NCBI GenBank assembly: GCA_023403845.1
Contig: JAEYDL010000020.1
Span: 124,001-188,000 of the forward strand
Direction: 5' to 3'
Length of the DNA stretch: 64,000 nucleotides
Source: Pseudomonadota bacterium
Lineage (GTDB): Bacteria > Desulfobacterota > Desulfovibrionia > Desulfovibrionales > Desulfovibrionaceae
Shown: piece after piece, positions 37,131 to 46,357 of the stretch
How the letters are laid out: the number at the start of each line of letters is the position of its first letter
How positions within the stretch are numbered: position 1 is the stretch's first letter
The notes under the pieces: generated by a model
Told to the model about the DNA's origin: nothing
What the model saw: only the letters and a program-made list of their open reading frames with translations
The model's database searches: none
Program-made: the position numbers and the translations under genes

Positions 37131-38315
37131 ATGTCCATAGCTCCCAGGGGATTTCGTTTCGCGACCGTGCAGGCTGGATTCCGGAAAGAAAATCGGGATG
37201 ACCTGGCTCTGCTCGTAAGTGATGTTCCGGCCGCCGCGGCGGGAACCTTTACCCAGAATCGCTTTCCCGCAGCTCCCGTCGTGGTCGCAAGGGCCATGCT
37301 CGCCTCCCGGTCTTCCGCCCGGGCCATCGTCATCAATTCAGGGCAGGCCAATGCCTGCACCGGCGACGAGGGCGTTCGCAACTGCCGTGAAACTCTGCGA
37401 CTGGTGGCCACCGCAGTCGGTCTTGAGCCGGAAGATATTCTGCCAGCCTCCACTGGCGTCATCGGCAATCAGCTGAAAATGGATCTGTGGAGGAAGGCTG
37501 CTCCCGCTCTGGGAGAGGGACTCGGCAAGGCCGATCCCGAAGCCTTCGCCCGCGCCATTATGACCACCGACGCCTTTCCGAAGCTGTCCCACCGGGAAGT
37601 GGCGCTGCCCGGCGGAACCGTCAGGCTGGTCGGCATGGCCAAGGGCGCGGGCATGATCTGCCCGAACATGGCGACCATGCTGTCCGTCGTTCTCTGTGAC
37701 GCCCGGGTCGAGGCTTCTCTGTGGACAGAGATGCTGCGCGAGGCCGTAAATCTTACCTTCAACCGGGTCACCGTGGACGGCGACACGTCTACCAATGATA
37801 CCCTGTACGGGCTGGCCAACGGCTGTTCCGGCGTATCCGTGGACGACGAGATTTCCCGCGCCGCTCTGTCCTCCGCGCTGGTTTCCGTGCTTGGAGATCT
37901 TGCGTATATGCTGGTGCAGGACGGGGAGGGAGCCTCAAAGGTTGCCCGCATTCATGTGACCGGAGCGGCTTCGGATGCCGACGCCGAACGGGTGGCCCGT
38001 ACAGTAGGACACTCCCAGCTGGTCAAGACCGCGCTGTATGGGCAGGACGCCAACTGGGGGCGCATCGTGGCCGCCGTCGGGCGCAGCGGTGCGGAATTCA
38101 ACCCCGGGGACGTGCGTGTTTCCCTGTGCGGTGTGGAGCTGTTCCGTAATGGTCAACCTACCGATCTCGACTTTGACGCTCTTCTCAAGGAACCGCTGCA
38201 GAGGCGGGATCTTCCCATCGATATCGTCATGGGCGACGGGGAAGGAAGTTATACGTTGCTTGCCTCCGATCTGACGCATGATTACGTCAACGTGAATGCA
38301 GATTATCGCAGCTGA
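37131..38315 (+). CDS. argJ: Bifunctional ornithine acetyltransferase / N-acetylglutamate synthase
   Basis: About 394 residues from the ATG at 37131 (GAGG nine bases upstream; an ATG at 37116 is an alternative). It transfers acetyl groups in the cyclic arginine pathway. Conserved segments are VINSGQANACTGDEG, PASTGVIGNQL, and the self-cleavage site GAGMICPNMATML, where cleavage before Thr gives alpha and beta chains. VTVDGDTSTNDT and the C-terminal DLTHDYVNVNADYRS also match the family. It is monocistronic and followed by hairpins at 38353 and 38385. Confidence 0.95.
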   Translation: MSIAPRGFRFATVQAGFRKENRDDLALLVSDVPAAAAGTFTQNRFPAAPVVVARAMLASRSSARAIVINSGQANACTGDEGVRNCRETLRLVATAVGLEPEDILPASTGVIGNQLKMDLWRKAAPALGEGLGKADPEAFARAIMTTDAFPKLSHREVALPGGTVRLVGMAKGAGMICPNMATMLSVVLCDARVEASLWTEMLREAVNLTFNRVTVDGDTSTNDTLYGLANGCSGVSVDDEISRAALSSALVSVLGDLAYMLVQDGEGASKVARIHVTGAASDADAERVARTVGHSQLVKTALYGQDANWGRIVAAVGRSGAEFNPGDVRVSLCGVELFRNGQPTDLDFDALLKEPLQRRDLPIDIVMGDGEGSYTLLASDLTHDYVNVNADYRS

Positions 38316-38352
38316 CGTCTGCTGCCTTCCCTGCCGTTCGTCGCGCAAAACG

Positions 38353-38387
38353 AGAGCTTCCCGGAACAATCCGGGAAGCTCTTTTTC
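38353..38387 (+). terminator. Terminator of argJ
   Basis: A 12-base perfect stem, AGAGCTTCCCGG with CCGGGAAGCTCT, six-base loop, then TTTTT. On the minus strand it is followed by CGTTTTGCG and could also stop uspA transcripts. Confidence 0.85.
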
Positions 38388-38414
38388 TGAGGGAAAGAGG
38401 AGGTTCCCTCAGAA
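38385..38414 (-). terminator. Second hairpin between argJ and the stress-protein gene
   Basis: TTCTGAGGGAA pairs perfectly with TTCCCTCAGAA across eight bases. It lies six bases beyond the stop of the minus-strand universal stress protein gene and just before the argJ terminator. The T run on minus is missing, so it may work in tandem with the neighbouring hairpin. Confidence 0.55.
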
Positions 38415-38419
38415 GAAAT

Positions 38420-38863
38420 TCAGACATGATCCGGCCGGATGGTCAGAACGGGGCAGTCCGCCGTCCGGATGACTTCATTGGCCACTGATCCGAAGAACAA
38501 CTTGTTGAAGCCTCCACGACCGTGTGTTCCCATGACGATAATGTCCATATCCTTGTTTTCGGCAATTCGAACGATCGTCTCTGCTGGGTTGCCTTCGGAA
38601 ATGAGTCCGGAAACGCTGCCTTCCGGAAAATGTTCGACGAGAAATTCATCCATGCGCTTTCTGGTCGCTTCCCTGTTGACGGACATGTGCTTGTCGACTT
38701 CGCTGGCCACAAGTCCCAGACGTTCATAGCTATCCCGCGAAGATATGACGTGCAGCACCAGAATGGAACTTCCGGACAGGCCCGCGAGCATCTTTGCATA
38801 TTCCACGGCGGGATGTTCGGGGTCGGCAAAGTCGACCGTGCAGAGAATCTTCTTCAGTTCCAT
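38420..38863 (-). CDS. Universal stress protein, UspA family
   Basis: A 147-residue Usp-fold protein. The N-terminal strand and loop KKILCTVDFADPEHPAVEYA, and the ATP-binding signature MGTHGRGGFNKLFFGSVA near residues 112-129, show the ATP-binding UspFG-type branch. Such proteins dimerise and help survival of starvation or other stress by means not well understood. It is preceded by a good sigma-70 promoter at 38920-38947 and stands alone between hairpins and an AT-rich region. Confidence 0.93.
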   Translation of the reverse strand: MELKKILCTVDFADPEHPAVEYAKMLAGLSGSSILVLHVISSRDSYERLGLVASEVDKHMSVNREATRKRMDEFLVEHFPEGSVSGLISEGNPAETIVRIAENKDMDIIVMGTHGRGGFNKLFFGSVANEVIRTADCPVLTIRPDHV

Positions 38864-38919
38864 ACCGCATCCTCCCTCTTTTTGATCAGATCCAGCAAAT
38901 TGGAACTTCCTCCATGTTG

Positions 38920-38947
38920 AGGATAAGGACTCTATTCACAATGTCAA
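38920..38947 (-). promoter_or_regulatory. Sigma-70 promoter of the universal stress protein gene
   Basis: On the minus strand a perfect TTGACA (38947-38942) is followed after 16 bases by TATCCT (38925-38920). The transcript would start near 38913 with a leader of about 50 bases. Confidence 0.7.
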
Positions 38948-39307
38948 GGAAAAGGGCTTTTACTAAAAGAATATACTTTTCAAATAGATATTTTTTTAAC
39001 ACAAGAGAAGTCCTTTTCAGAACAGAGAAACTATACGGTAGTAATCATCTATCTCATATGAATTAAATGAAATATTCTTGATTTTTCATAGGGAGTAAAA
39101 ATATATTTGTGAAAATATAAATTTTCTATCGATCCGGATAGGTCGCGCGCAGCAACCGGGATGGAACGGGGCGACAGAAACGAGATATAGCGGGCAAGGA
39201 GGTTCAGTGAGGCGCATTCGCCGTGAGGACGTTTTGGGGGAGAGGGCTGTTCCGGGAATGGGCCGTTGTTTGTGGCGTGTTCCCGGTGGCTGGCATGGCG
39301 ACGCGGA
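38948..39307. other. AT-rich intergenic region
   Basis: About 360 bases, strongly A/T-rich from 38950 to 39135, including a run of seven T at about 38990 and the dyad GAAAAT-ATAA-ATTTTC at 39112-39127. GC content rises again after 39140. No gene, RNA or T-tailed hairpin is evident. It separates the stress-protein promoter from the 3' end of the TauE-family gene, and upstream control sites for the former could lie here. Confidence 0.5.
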
Positions 39308-40204
39308 TCAGAGTCCGAAATACTGGAAAAGATACAGTCCGGCAGTGCTCAGAAGCACCATGAGCATCATGCCCTTGAGGAGGGATGCCGGAACATGTTT
39401 CTGACAGCGTGCTCCCAGATACATGCCCAGCAGACCGCCAATACCGAGCAGGACGGCGATTCCCCAGTCCGGGGTGATGGAAAGCTGCGGAAAGAATGGA
39501 GCTATGAGCATATAGAAGCCCACGCCGAGAACGGAGGAAAGACTGGTGGCAATGAGGGTTGCACCGGCTATGGTGTATATGGGCAGGTGGAAGACGGAAA
39601 CGAGAAAGGGGGAGATGATCGCGCCGCCCCCGATGCCGTAGATGCCTCCCACCAGTCCAACAATGCCGCAGAATGCGAAGAGTTTCGGGACGGAAAAGCG
39701 ATAGAGACAGCCGTCATAGGTATAGGTGACGGAAGACAGATTCTGTTCCGTGACCTCGACGATCGGGCGTGATGTCGTCTCTGCATCCGGAGTCTGGGCC
39801 TGAATACGGGGACGGAAGATATCACGCAGAAGCTGTATGCCGATTCCAAGCAGCACCAGAGCCACGAACAGCTTGAACTGACGGACGTCGGGCAGCCAGC
39901 AGACGCGGACAAAGACTCCGGCGAACAGGCCGGGGACCGTTCCGGCGAGGATGATCCACGCCAGAGGCCAGAGCATGCGATGCTCGTGATAATAGCGAAG
40001 GAAACCGGCAGGATTGGAAAAGACGTTATAGAGCTGGTTGGTCGGGCTGACCGAAATGTTGGTGTAGCCGAGCACGCTCATCTGAAAAGGCAGAAGCAGA
40101 AAGGCTCCGGAGAAACCGCCCATGGACGCGAAAAAGGAGACGATGAAGGCCGCTCCTGCAGGAACAAGGGGAAATACTTCAATTTCCGCCGTAGGAAAAT
40201 ACAT
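39308..40204 (-). CDS. TauE/SafE-family anion permease
   Basis: A 298-residue inner-membrane protein with about eight TM helices arranged as two TauE repeats. Each repeat opens with a Gly-rich segment (FFASMGGFSGAFLLLPFQM; VGLVGGIYGIGGGAIISPFL). The family moves sulfite, sulfoacetate, taurine-derived sulfonates or other anions. In a sulfite-reducing organism a sulfur oxyanion is plausible but not shown. A cytoplasmic loop of about 50 polar residues divides the halves. The AGGTGAG site supports the ATG at 40204, and the adjacent upstream gene rluA-type ends six bases away. Confidence 0.88.
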   Translation of the reverse strand: MYFPTAEIEVFPLVPAGAAFIVSFFASMGGFSGAFLLLPFQMSVLGYTNISVSPTNQLYNVFSNPAGFLRYYHEHRMLWPLAWIILAGTVPGLFAGVFVRVCWLPDVRQFKLFVALVLLGIGIQLLRDIFRPRIQAQTPDAETTSRPIVEVTEQNLSSVTYTYDGCLYRFSVPKLFAFCGIVGLVGGIYGIGGGAIISPFLVSVFHLPIYTIAGATLIATSLSSVLGVGFYMLIAPFFPQLSITPDWGIAVLLGIGGLLGMYLGARCQKHVPASLLKGMMLMVLLSTAGLYLFQYFGL

Positions 40205-40210
40205 GGATTC

Positions 40211-41332
40211 TCACCTGGTTCGTGTCTTGCCGGAAAGGTTGTCTGTACTGTGGCCATTGTTTCGTTTTTGACGGCTGCTCGGGAATTCAGAGGGTGGTTT
40301 CCCTTTGTCGTGAAAGAGAGGGGCATTCGTTCCCCGGATTGTGTGCCCAGCCTCCGGGAGAGGATTGTCCAGCAGAGCTGAAGGAGGAAGCTTCGTCACG
40401 CGCCGCTCGCCTTCCCAGTCCGGAAGGGCTTGGTATACACGTCCATTCAGAACCAGACGCGCCGCATGGAGCAGAAGTCCTCCCGCAAGACGTGGGCCGC
40501 CGTATTTGACGTCTCCGAGAAGGGGAAATCCGCGCTCGGAAAGCTGTGCCCGGATTTGATGCGTTCGCCCCGTATGCAGACGTATCAGGACAAGGCTGGC
40601 CTTGTTGCGCCGGGCCACGCAACAGATGGTCAGACTGGCCTCTCTTTCCTTTTCAGTATCTGTGCCATCCGTTTGCCTGTTGCGGACGTGGACGCGTTCC
40701 CGACCGCCGGGTTCCGCCGCATGCTTGGCAAGCCGATCCGCAAGCAGGACCGGCCTGTCCCAGGGACAGGTGCCGGCTACCCAGGCCAGGTATTCCTTGA
40801 CGACCTGTCCGTCGTGCGACGCAAGCGCATCGGACAGCCTGCGGACGGCTCTATACGTTTTGGCTACAAGAATCAGGCCTGAAGTGTCCCGGTCCAGTCT
40901 GTGCACCGGCGTGGGCATGAAATCGGCTCCGGCATACCGGGTTTCAATACGGGTCGTCAGGCTGTCCGTATGCCCTGAGCCGGGATGTACGGGCAGGCCG
41001 GACGGCTTGCAGAACACGATGAGATCATCTGTTTCCGCCATGATCGGAGGCAGAGTCCTGTTTGCGGATTGCCTTGGGAAATCACCGTGCGTTTTTTGGG
41101 ACGGTGGGCTGGGAGCGTTTTTTGCCTGCTCGTCGAACGCGAAGGGGGGAACCCGGATTTCGTCTTTCTCTTCAACCCGGTCGAAAGCCCTGGCTCTGCT
41201 TCCGTTGATTCGGACCTGTCCCGTTCTGATCCAGCGATGGAAGACGCCGTGAGGCAGATCGAAACGCCGGGCCAGAAACTGCAGAAGCTTCTGGCCCGCT
41301 TCGGCGTGGGTGACGACAAGAGGTTCGGGCAT
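40211..41332 (-). CDS. RluA-family RNA pseudouridine synthase
   Basis: A 373-residue protein with an N-terminal S4 RNA-binding domain (FHRWIRTGQVRINGSRA) and a catalytic domain with the aspartate motif VHRLDRDTSGLILVAK. The C-terminal block LIRLHTGRTHQIRAQL-SERGFPLLGDVKYGG also fits. This domain order matches RluC/RluD, which modify 23S rRNA. There is a 25-residue low-complexity linker (APSPPSQKTHG) after the S4 domain, and a C-terminal polar tail of about 50 residues beyond the family core. The target position cannot be predicted. It is followed closely by the TauE-family gene. Confidence 0.9.
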   Translation of the reverse strand: MPEPLVVTHAEAGQKLLQFLARRFDLPHGVFHRWIRTGQVRINGSRARAFDRVEEKDEIRVPPFAFDEQAKNAPSPPSQKTHGDFPRQSANRTLPPIMAETDDLIVFCKPSGLPVHPGSGHTDSLTTRIETRYAGADFMPTPVHRLDRDTSGLILVAKTYRAVRRLSDALASHDGQVVKEYLAWVAGTCPWDRPVLLADRLAKHAAEPGGRERVHVRNRQTDGTDTEKEREASLTICCVARRNKASLVLIRLHTGRTHQIRAQLSERGFPLLGDVKYGGPRLAGGLLLHAARLVLNGRVYQALPDWEGERRVTKLPPSALLDNPLPEAGHTIRGTNAPLFHDKGKPPSEFPSSRQKRNNGHSTDNLSGKTRTR

Positions 41333-41493
41333 GGCAGACTCGCTTGAAGAAAGCTTTTTCTCATTGCATCACAAGCCGGTCAGGATTGCAATGTGGCCGC
41401 GCAATACGTTAGTAACGACTGGTCATGGAAGATGAATTGGCATCGTAACCATGCGCGACAGCGAGCGTTCCCGAAATCGGGAAGGGAGGATCC

Positions 41494-42456
41494 ATGAGCA
41501 TGACGTTGACGTCGGTTCCCGGGATTCTGGTCGGACATGCCACAGATACGGCTGCCTGCACGGGGTGCACGGCGATTCTTTGTCCATCCGGGTTCACGCC
41601 GGGAGTTCATGTTCCCGGTTTTGCTCCGGCGACGCGGGAAACCGAGCTCATGCGTCCAGAGGCTCTGGTAGAAAGCGTGCACGGCCTGTGCCTTGCCGGG
41701 GGGAGTGCCTTCGGTCTGGCCGCGGCGACCGGAGTCGTCCGTTTTTTGCGGGAAAGGGGCATCGGTTTTGAAACGCCGTTTGCCCGGGTTCCCATTGTTC
41801 CAGGAGCCGCCATATTCGACCTTGATCTGAACAAACGTTCAGGTCTGCTTCCTGATGAGGACATGGGGCACCGCGCGGCGGAGGCAGCATCTTCTTCTCC
41901 GGTGGAACAAGGAGCTGTGGGCGCGGGAACGGGTGCCCGCTGCGGCAGAGTGGCAGGATTCGAGCGCCCGGCCAAATCCGGACTCGGTTCGTGGGGAATG
42001 CGAATCGGAGACGTCATCGTGGCCGCTCTGGTCGTTCTTAACGCTCTGGGCAACGTTTATGATCCCGATACGGGCGAGTGGCTGGCCGGGGGGCATGACG
42101 CGTCCGGACGACGTCTGGAAGGAGAGGCCTTGTACGCCGCGTTGTCCGACGGGCAGAAGGAACGTTCACGGCTGAATACGGTGCTCGTCGTGGTCGCCGC
42201 CAACTCACCACTGAGCAAGATGGGAACGTCCAGACTGGCGCGTATGGCCGGAACCGGGCTGCCTCGCGTAGTGCGCCCCGCTCATATGCTTTTTGACGGC
42301 GATGTGGTCTTTGCTCTTTCGTCCAAAGAAGGACCCCATGCCGAAGAGGACCTGCTCGGGGTCATGGGCGCGGAGGCCGTAGCGCGAGCGACGGTTTCGG
42401 CCATACGCGCAGTGCGGGACCGAGCGGAGCGAGATTCGGGGTATACCGTTATCTGA
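41494..42456 (+). CDS. P1-family (DmpA-like) N-terminal-nucleophile aminopeptidase
   Basis: A 320-residue self-processing hydrolase. It shows the family opening VPGILVGHATDTAACTGCTA, LCLAGGSAFGLAAATGV, VPIVPGAAIFDL, and a central Gly-rich GAVGAGTGARCGR. The cleavage/nucleophile region is at SRLNTVLVVVAANSPLSK. The C-terminus has the RPAHMLFDGDVVFALS pattern. DmpA-like enzymes cleave N-terminal D- or L-residues or beta-peptides. The specificity here is unknown. It has no signal peptide and stands alone, divergent from the rluA-type gene. Confidence 0.88.
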   Translation: MSMTLTSVPGILVGHATDTAACTGCTAILCPSGFTPGVHVPGFAPATRETELMRPEALVESVHGLCLAGGSAFGLAAATGVVRFLRERGIGFETPFARVPIVPGAAIFDLDLNKRSGLLPDEDMGHRAAEAASSSPVEQGAVGAGTGARCGRVAGFERPAKSGLGSWGMRIGDVIVAALVVLNALGNVYDPDTGEWLAGGHDASGRRLEGEALYAALSDGQKERSRLNTVLVVVAANSPLSKMGTSRLARMAGTGLPRVVRPAHMLFDGDVVFALSSKEGPHAEEDLLGVMGAEAVARATVSAIRAVRDRAERDSGYTVI

Positions 42457-42506
42457 CGCGGCTCGATAACGTCCGGGCGTTGTGCGCTGTTTCCGGAGAC
42501 GGGGTG

Positions 42507-45500
42507 CTACCAGTCCACGGGAACGCGGACTGGCTGTCCAGCCTTGTTGGTAAACAGCAGATAGCCGTTTTCATGTCCGTACAGGTAAATATCCCGCGTA
42601 ATTTCCACATCCTTGCGGCAATATGCGGCTATGTCGGCGATATTGCCTTCCTTCCACCAGCGCAGGGCCTGCAGGCCGTCTGCGCTTTTGGGGGCGTCGA
42701 GCGTCGCCTTGCCGAGATTGTCCAGAGAAATGCGGTAGGAAAGGCGGCGTTTGATTTCCGCAAGCATGTCCAGGGTAGGGAGATCACGCAGCGGGTAGGG
42801 GGCAAAAGGCTGGAGCACCGCGTAATCAAAGCGCAAGCTGTTGAATCCTACCACCACGTCGGCCTCCTGCAGACGGCGAAACAGTTCGGGCAGTTCGTCC
42901 TGCTCGTAGGTGAGGAAGACATCGTCGCCCGCGTCGTACAGCACCGCTATGCTGACGCCCATGCGGTCGGCCCGGTTCCAGCCGCCCACCTCGGCGGCGG
43001 AACGGCGGGTTTCCACATCCAGCACCATGTAGCGGGCGGGCAGGGGAGGTCGGAGCGCAACGGGGGAAGCTGGTTGTGGTGTGTTGTCCTGATGAGGCGT
43101 GCCCGCGTCGTCAGGATTCCGTCCTGCAACGGGGAGAGCGGCTGCACGGACGTTTTCCGCGTTCGTCTGCCCGTGGGAAGTTTCCGCTTGCAGCCCGCTG
43201 ATGCCGAGGGGATGGAGCGGTTTGGGTTCCGTAACAAGACGTTCCAGCAGGAACAGGGCACCAGCCTTGTCGATGGGGCGGTTGCCCGAGCCGCATTTGG
43301 GAGAGTGTACGCACGAGGGACAGCCCGTTTCGCAGGGGCAGCGTCTGAGCAGATCGCGCACGGCCAGAAACAGTTTTTCCAGCTCGGGAAAGGCGGCTCG
43401 GCACAGTCCTGCGCCGCCGGGCAGCCCGTCGTAGATGAAGACGGCAGGGGTTCCCGTCTGGGCATGCATGGGTGTTGAGATGCCACCGAAGTCGTTGCGG
43501 TCGGCCATCACCATGAGCGGCATGAGGCCGATGCTCGCGTGTTCGAGCGCATGGATTGACCCCATGAAGTGCATGAGCCCTTCTTCCGTAGCCCGTCGCG
43601 GCCCGTCGGGTATGCAGAACCACAGACCTTCCGTTTCAAAGACCAGCGGTGGCAGATCCAGCGGGACCACGCTGATCAGCCTGTTGTCCGTCGTGCTGCG
43701 CTGTTCGTATCCGGTAATGGTTTCGGTAACGCGCAGGCGGCCGAACCCGGTGAAAGCTCCGAAGGCCGTTCCCTGTTCCCGTACGTCGATGATGGCCGTT
43801 TCCTTATGACTGCGGACCCGGGTATGCCAGTTCACGCGCTGGAGGGGCAGTTCGCAGCGCACCTGCCGTGCGCCTGCATCCAGACTTTTCACGACGTAGG
43901 TCCTGCCCCGGTGCAGATAGACTGCTCCGGGATGTGTTTCCCTGAAGGCCTGATGGCCGTCTACGCTGCCGATGGGCCTGTTGTCCGCATCCACGATACT
44001 GAACTGTGCCCCGCTTCCCCGCAGATCCACATTGCGCTGCGGGCGTTTGCGGGCGGCGAGCCACTCCCGCCCGTCAGCGGACTTGAGCAGCAACCCCTCA
44101 TGTTCCAGTTCCGCCAGCGCGACCTTTGCTCCCTCTCCGGCGAGCCACGGTTCGTTGATGCTCAGGGGAAGTTCTGCGGCCCCGCATTCAAGGTGGCGCT
44201 TGAGGATGACCTCGTTGTCCGGATTGATCACGGCCCGTTCCGCTTCCCGCGCGAAAAAGGCCTCGGGCGTGTGGATGAAATACTGATCCAGCGCGTCCTC
44301 TCCGGCGATGAGCAGCACGGCGGATTCCTGTCCAGAACGTCCCACCCGGCCTCCGCGTTGCAGGGTGGACATGACCGTACCCGGATAGCCGACCAGAATG
44401 CAGATGTCGAGATTGCCGATGTCTATGCCCAGCTCCAGAGCGCTGGTGGTGACGATGGCGAGCAGATCCCCGGAACTCATGCGGGCTTCGATTTCCCGTC
44501 GTTCCTCGGGCAGAAATCCGGCCCGATAGGCGCTGATTTTTCCGGCAAGACCGCCCGCTCCTCCGGTTTTGTCGGCGGCCCACAGAGCGATGAGTTCGGT
44601 CATGCGGCGGGAACGGCAGTATACGATGGTGCGCAGATTGCGGGCCAGCGCCGCTTTCAGCAGCGCGATGGCCGTAGTGGACGGACTGTCTTCCGGGTCG
44701 ATGAACACGAAGTGACGCTTTCCGACAGGCGCTCCGGATTCGCGAATGACGGGAATGGCTGGGACTGAGGAAGACGTCGGAGAAAAAGGACTTTCCGGCA
44801 AAAGGATTCCGTTCTCCGTTCCCCGTTTCACTGTCGGGGAGGGGGGCGTCTGGAAATCCGGTGCGGAGTCCGGCTGCGGAACGGGGGGCGTCAATACGGT
44901 GTTTGCGCTGTGTTTGCCGGTCAGACTGGCGGCCAGCTCCTCGGGATTGCCTACGGTCGCGGTGCACAGGACGAAATTGGGACGAGCGCTGTACCGGGCG
45001 CAGATACGGGAGAGACGACGGAAAAGCTGGCTGATGTGCGAGCCGAGCACGCCCCGATAGGTGTGGGCTTCGTCCACGACCACGAGCGTCAGGGAGGCGA
45101 GGAAGGTGGTCCATTGCTCATGGTAGGGCAGGATGGAGAGATGCAGCATTTCCGGGTTGGTGATGAGCACGCTGGGAGGATTTTTGCGTATCTTGCGCCG
45201 GAAGTGGTCGGTAGTGTCGCCGTCGTAGATGGCTGCCGAAGGGCGTGCGGCTTCCGGCCAGTGGGTGGTAAGAGCGGTGAAGGCCGCCAGCTGGTCCTGA
45301 GCCAGCGCCTTGAGCGGGAAGAGCATCAGGACACGGCTGTCGCGGTCCTGCAGGTATTGTTCAAGAATGGGCAGACTGTAGCAGAGCGTCTTGCCGCTGG
45401 CTGTGGGCGTGGCGACAACGAGATCGCGTCCGGCGCGCAGGATGTCTGCTGCCGCTGCCTGGTGGCTGTACAGCGCGGGAATGCCCTTTTCTTCCAGTAC

Positions 45501-45644
45501 GCCGGCCACGGCCCGGGGCCAGGGGCGTCGGGGTTCGCCGTATACGGCGGAGCGCGCCGGGTCTGTTCGGTGATGGGTCACCTGACGGGCGAAGCGTTCC
45601 GAGGCCAGCAGGGCGGCAATGTAGTCCGAGACGTTGTTCCGCAT
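42507..45644 (-). CDS. MrfA-like DEAH helicase fused to a DEDDy exonuclease
   Basis: A 1045-residue fusion. Residues about 55-470 are a superfamily 2 helicase: Walker A TPTASGKT (79-86), DEAH box (191-194), a TATVGN motif III and motif VI QRGGRVGRSG. A proline/serine-rich insert lies between the RecA halves. The C-terminal zinc-type DUF1998 region carries Cys769, 771, 775, 778 and 784 (CPCETGCPSCVHSPKCG). This is the architecture of YprA/MrfA. Residues 871-1045 add an RNase H-like exonuclease: LDVET (Asp876, Glu878), FNSLRFDYAVL (Asp940) and YCRKD (Tyr1008, Asp1012), i.e. DEDDy. In Bacillus subtilis MrfA and the exonuclease MrfB are separate proteins in mitomycin-C repair. A single-chain repair machine is inferred here. 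Confidence 0.88.
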   Translation of the reverse strand: MRNNVSDYIAALLASERFARQVTHHRTDPARSAVYGEPRRPWPRAVAGVLEEKGIPALYSHQAAAADILRAGRDLVVATPTASGKTLCYSLPILEQYLQDRDSRVLMLFPLKALAQDQLAAFTALTTHWPEAARPSAAIYDGDTTDHFRRKIRKNPPSVLITNPEMLHLSILPYHEQWTTFLASLTLVVVDEAHTYRGVLGSHISQLFRRLSRICARYSARPNFVLCTATVGNPEELAASLTGKHSANTVLTPPVPQPDSAPDFQTPPSPTVKRGTENGILLPESPFSPTSSSVPAIPVIRESGAPVGKRHFVFIDPEDSPSTTAIALLKAALARNLRTIVYCRSRRMTELIALWAADKTGGAGGLAGKISAYRAGFLPEERREIEARMSSGDLLAIVTTSALELGIDIGNLDICILVGYPGTVMSTLQRGGRVGRSGQESAVLLIAGEDALDQYFIHTPEAFFAREAERAVINPDNEVILKRHLECGAAELPLSINEPWLAGEGAKVALAELEHEGLLLKSADGREWLAARKRPQRNVDLRGSGAQFSIVDADNRPIGSVDGHQAFRETHPGAVYLHRGRTYVVKSLDAGARQVRCELPLQRVNWHTRVRSHKETAIIDVREQGTAFGAFTGFGRLRVTETITGYEQRSTTDNRLISVVPLDLPPLVFETEGLWFCIPDGPRRATEEGLMHFMGSIHALEHASIGLMPLMVMADRNDFGGISTPMHAQTGTPAVFIYDGLPGGAGLCRAAFPELEKLFLAVRDLLRRCPCETGCPSCVHSPKCGSGNRPIDKAGALFLLERLVTEPKPLHPLGISGLQAETSHGQTNAENVRAAALPVAGRNPDDAGTPHQDNTPQPASPVALRPPLPARYMVLDVETRRSAAEVGGWNRADRMGVSIAVLYDAGDDVFLTYEQDELPELFRRLQEADVVVGFNSLRFDYAVLQPFAPYPLRDLPTLDMLAEIKRRLSYRISLDNLGKATLDAPKSADGLQALRWWKEGNIADIAAYCRKDVEITRDIYLYGHENGYLLFTNKAGQPVRVPVDW

Positions 45645-45682
45645 GGTTTTCTGTACGGCAAGGGGCGGCGGACGCGGAAGGC

Positions 45683-46357
45683 TCAGGCCCCGTCCGTCTC
45701 CTTTGCCTGTTTGACGATTTTTGCGGGGACACCGGCGGCGACGCTTCCGGCGGGGATGTCGCGGACAACGACGCTCCCGGCGGCGATGACGGCCCCGTCT
45801 CCGATGGTGACTCCCTTGAGAATAAGCGAATTCATGCCGATCCAGACGTGCGCGCCGATGGTCACGTCCGCGTCGCGTTCGAAGGCAGGTTTGATATGCC
45901 GGGTTTCAGCGGGCCAGAGCGCGTGGAAATCTGAATCCGTAACGACGCAGTTGGGTGCGATCATGGTGTCATGTCCGATGGAAATGGTCTTCGAACGGGC
46001 CGTGATCGCTGTTCCGTTGAGCTGAACGCCTCGGGCAAGACGGATATGAGCCGAGGGGGCGAAGGTCCGGAAGCGCACGGGGGCATAGAGCGTGGCTGCG
46101 GTGCAGCGTCGGGCCGAGGAAATGAGGCTGCATTCCGGTCCCATTTCAATACGGCTGCCGGGCCAGCGTCCGAGGATGACGGGACCACAGGCCGTTGTTC
46201 CTTTGCCGACGGAAACTCCGAAGAGGAAGGCCTTGGCGCGCAGGGCAAGGGTACCGCGCAAGCACGACCAGCCGCGTTGAATCGTGATGGCTGCGTAGGA
46301 TACGGCGTCCGCCCAGCTGATCCGGCGCTCGACGGCCTTGCGAAGTTTTTCGATCAT
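45683..46357 (-). CDS. Left-handed beta-helix (hexapeptide) acyltransferase
   Basis: About 224 residues from the ATG at 46357 (GGGGAGA upstream). The C-terminal half is a hexapeptide-repeat acyltransferase of the WbbJ/maltose-acetyltransferase type: [15 protein letters not shown] with the catalytic His, [22 protein letters not shown], and [27 protein letters not shown] (spread over adjacent repeats). Such enzymes O- or N-acetylate sugars of surface polysaccharides. Its start overlaps the stop of the TtcA-like gene by four bases, an odd pairing functionally. Confidence 0.85.
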   Translation of the reverse strand: MIEKLRKAVERRISWADAVSYAAITIQRGWSCLRGTLALRAKAFLFGVSVGKGTTACGPVILGRWPGSRIEMGPECSLISSARRCTAATLYAPVRFRTFAPSAHIRLARGVQLNGTAITARSKTISIGHDTMIAPNCVVTDSDFHALWPAETRHIKPAFERDADVTIGAHVWIGMNSLILKGVTIGDGAVIAAGSVVVRDIPAGSVAAGVPAKIVKQAKETDGA

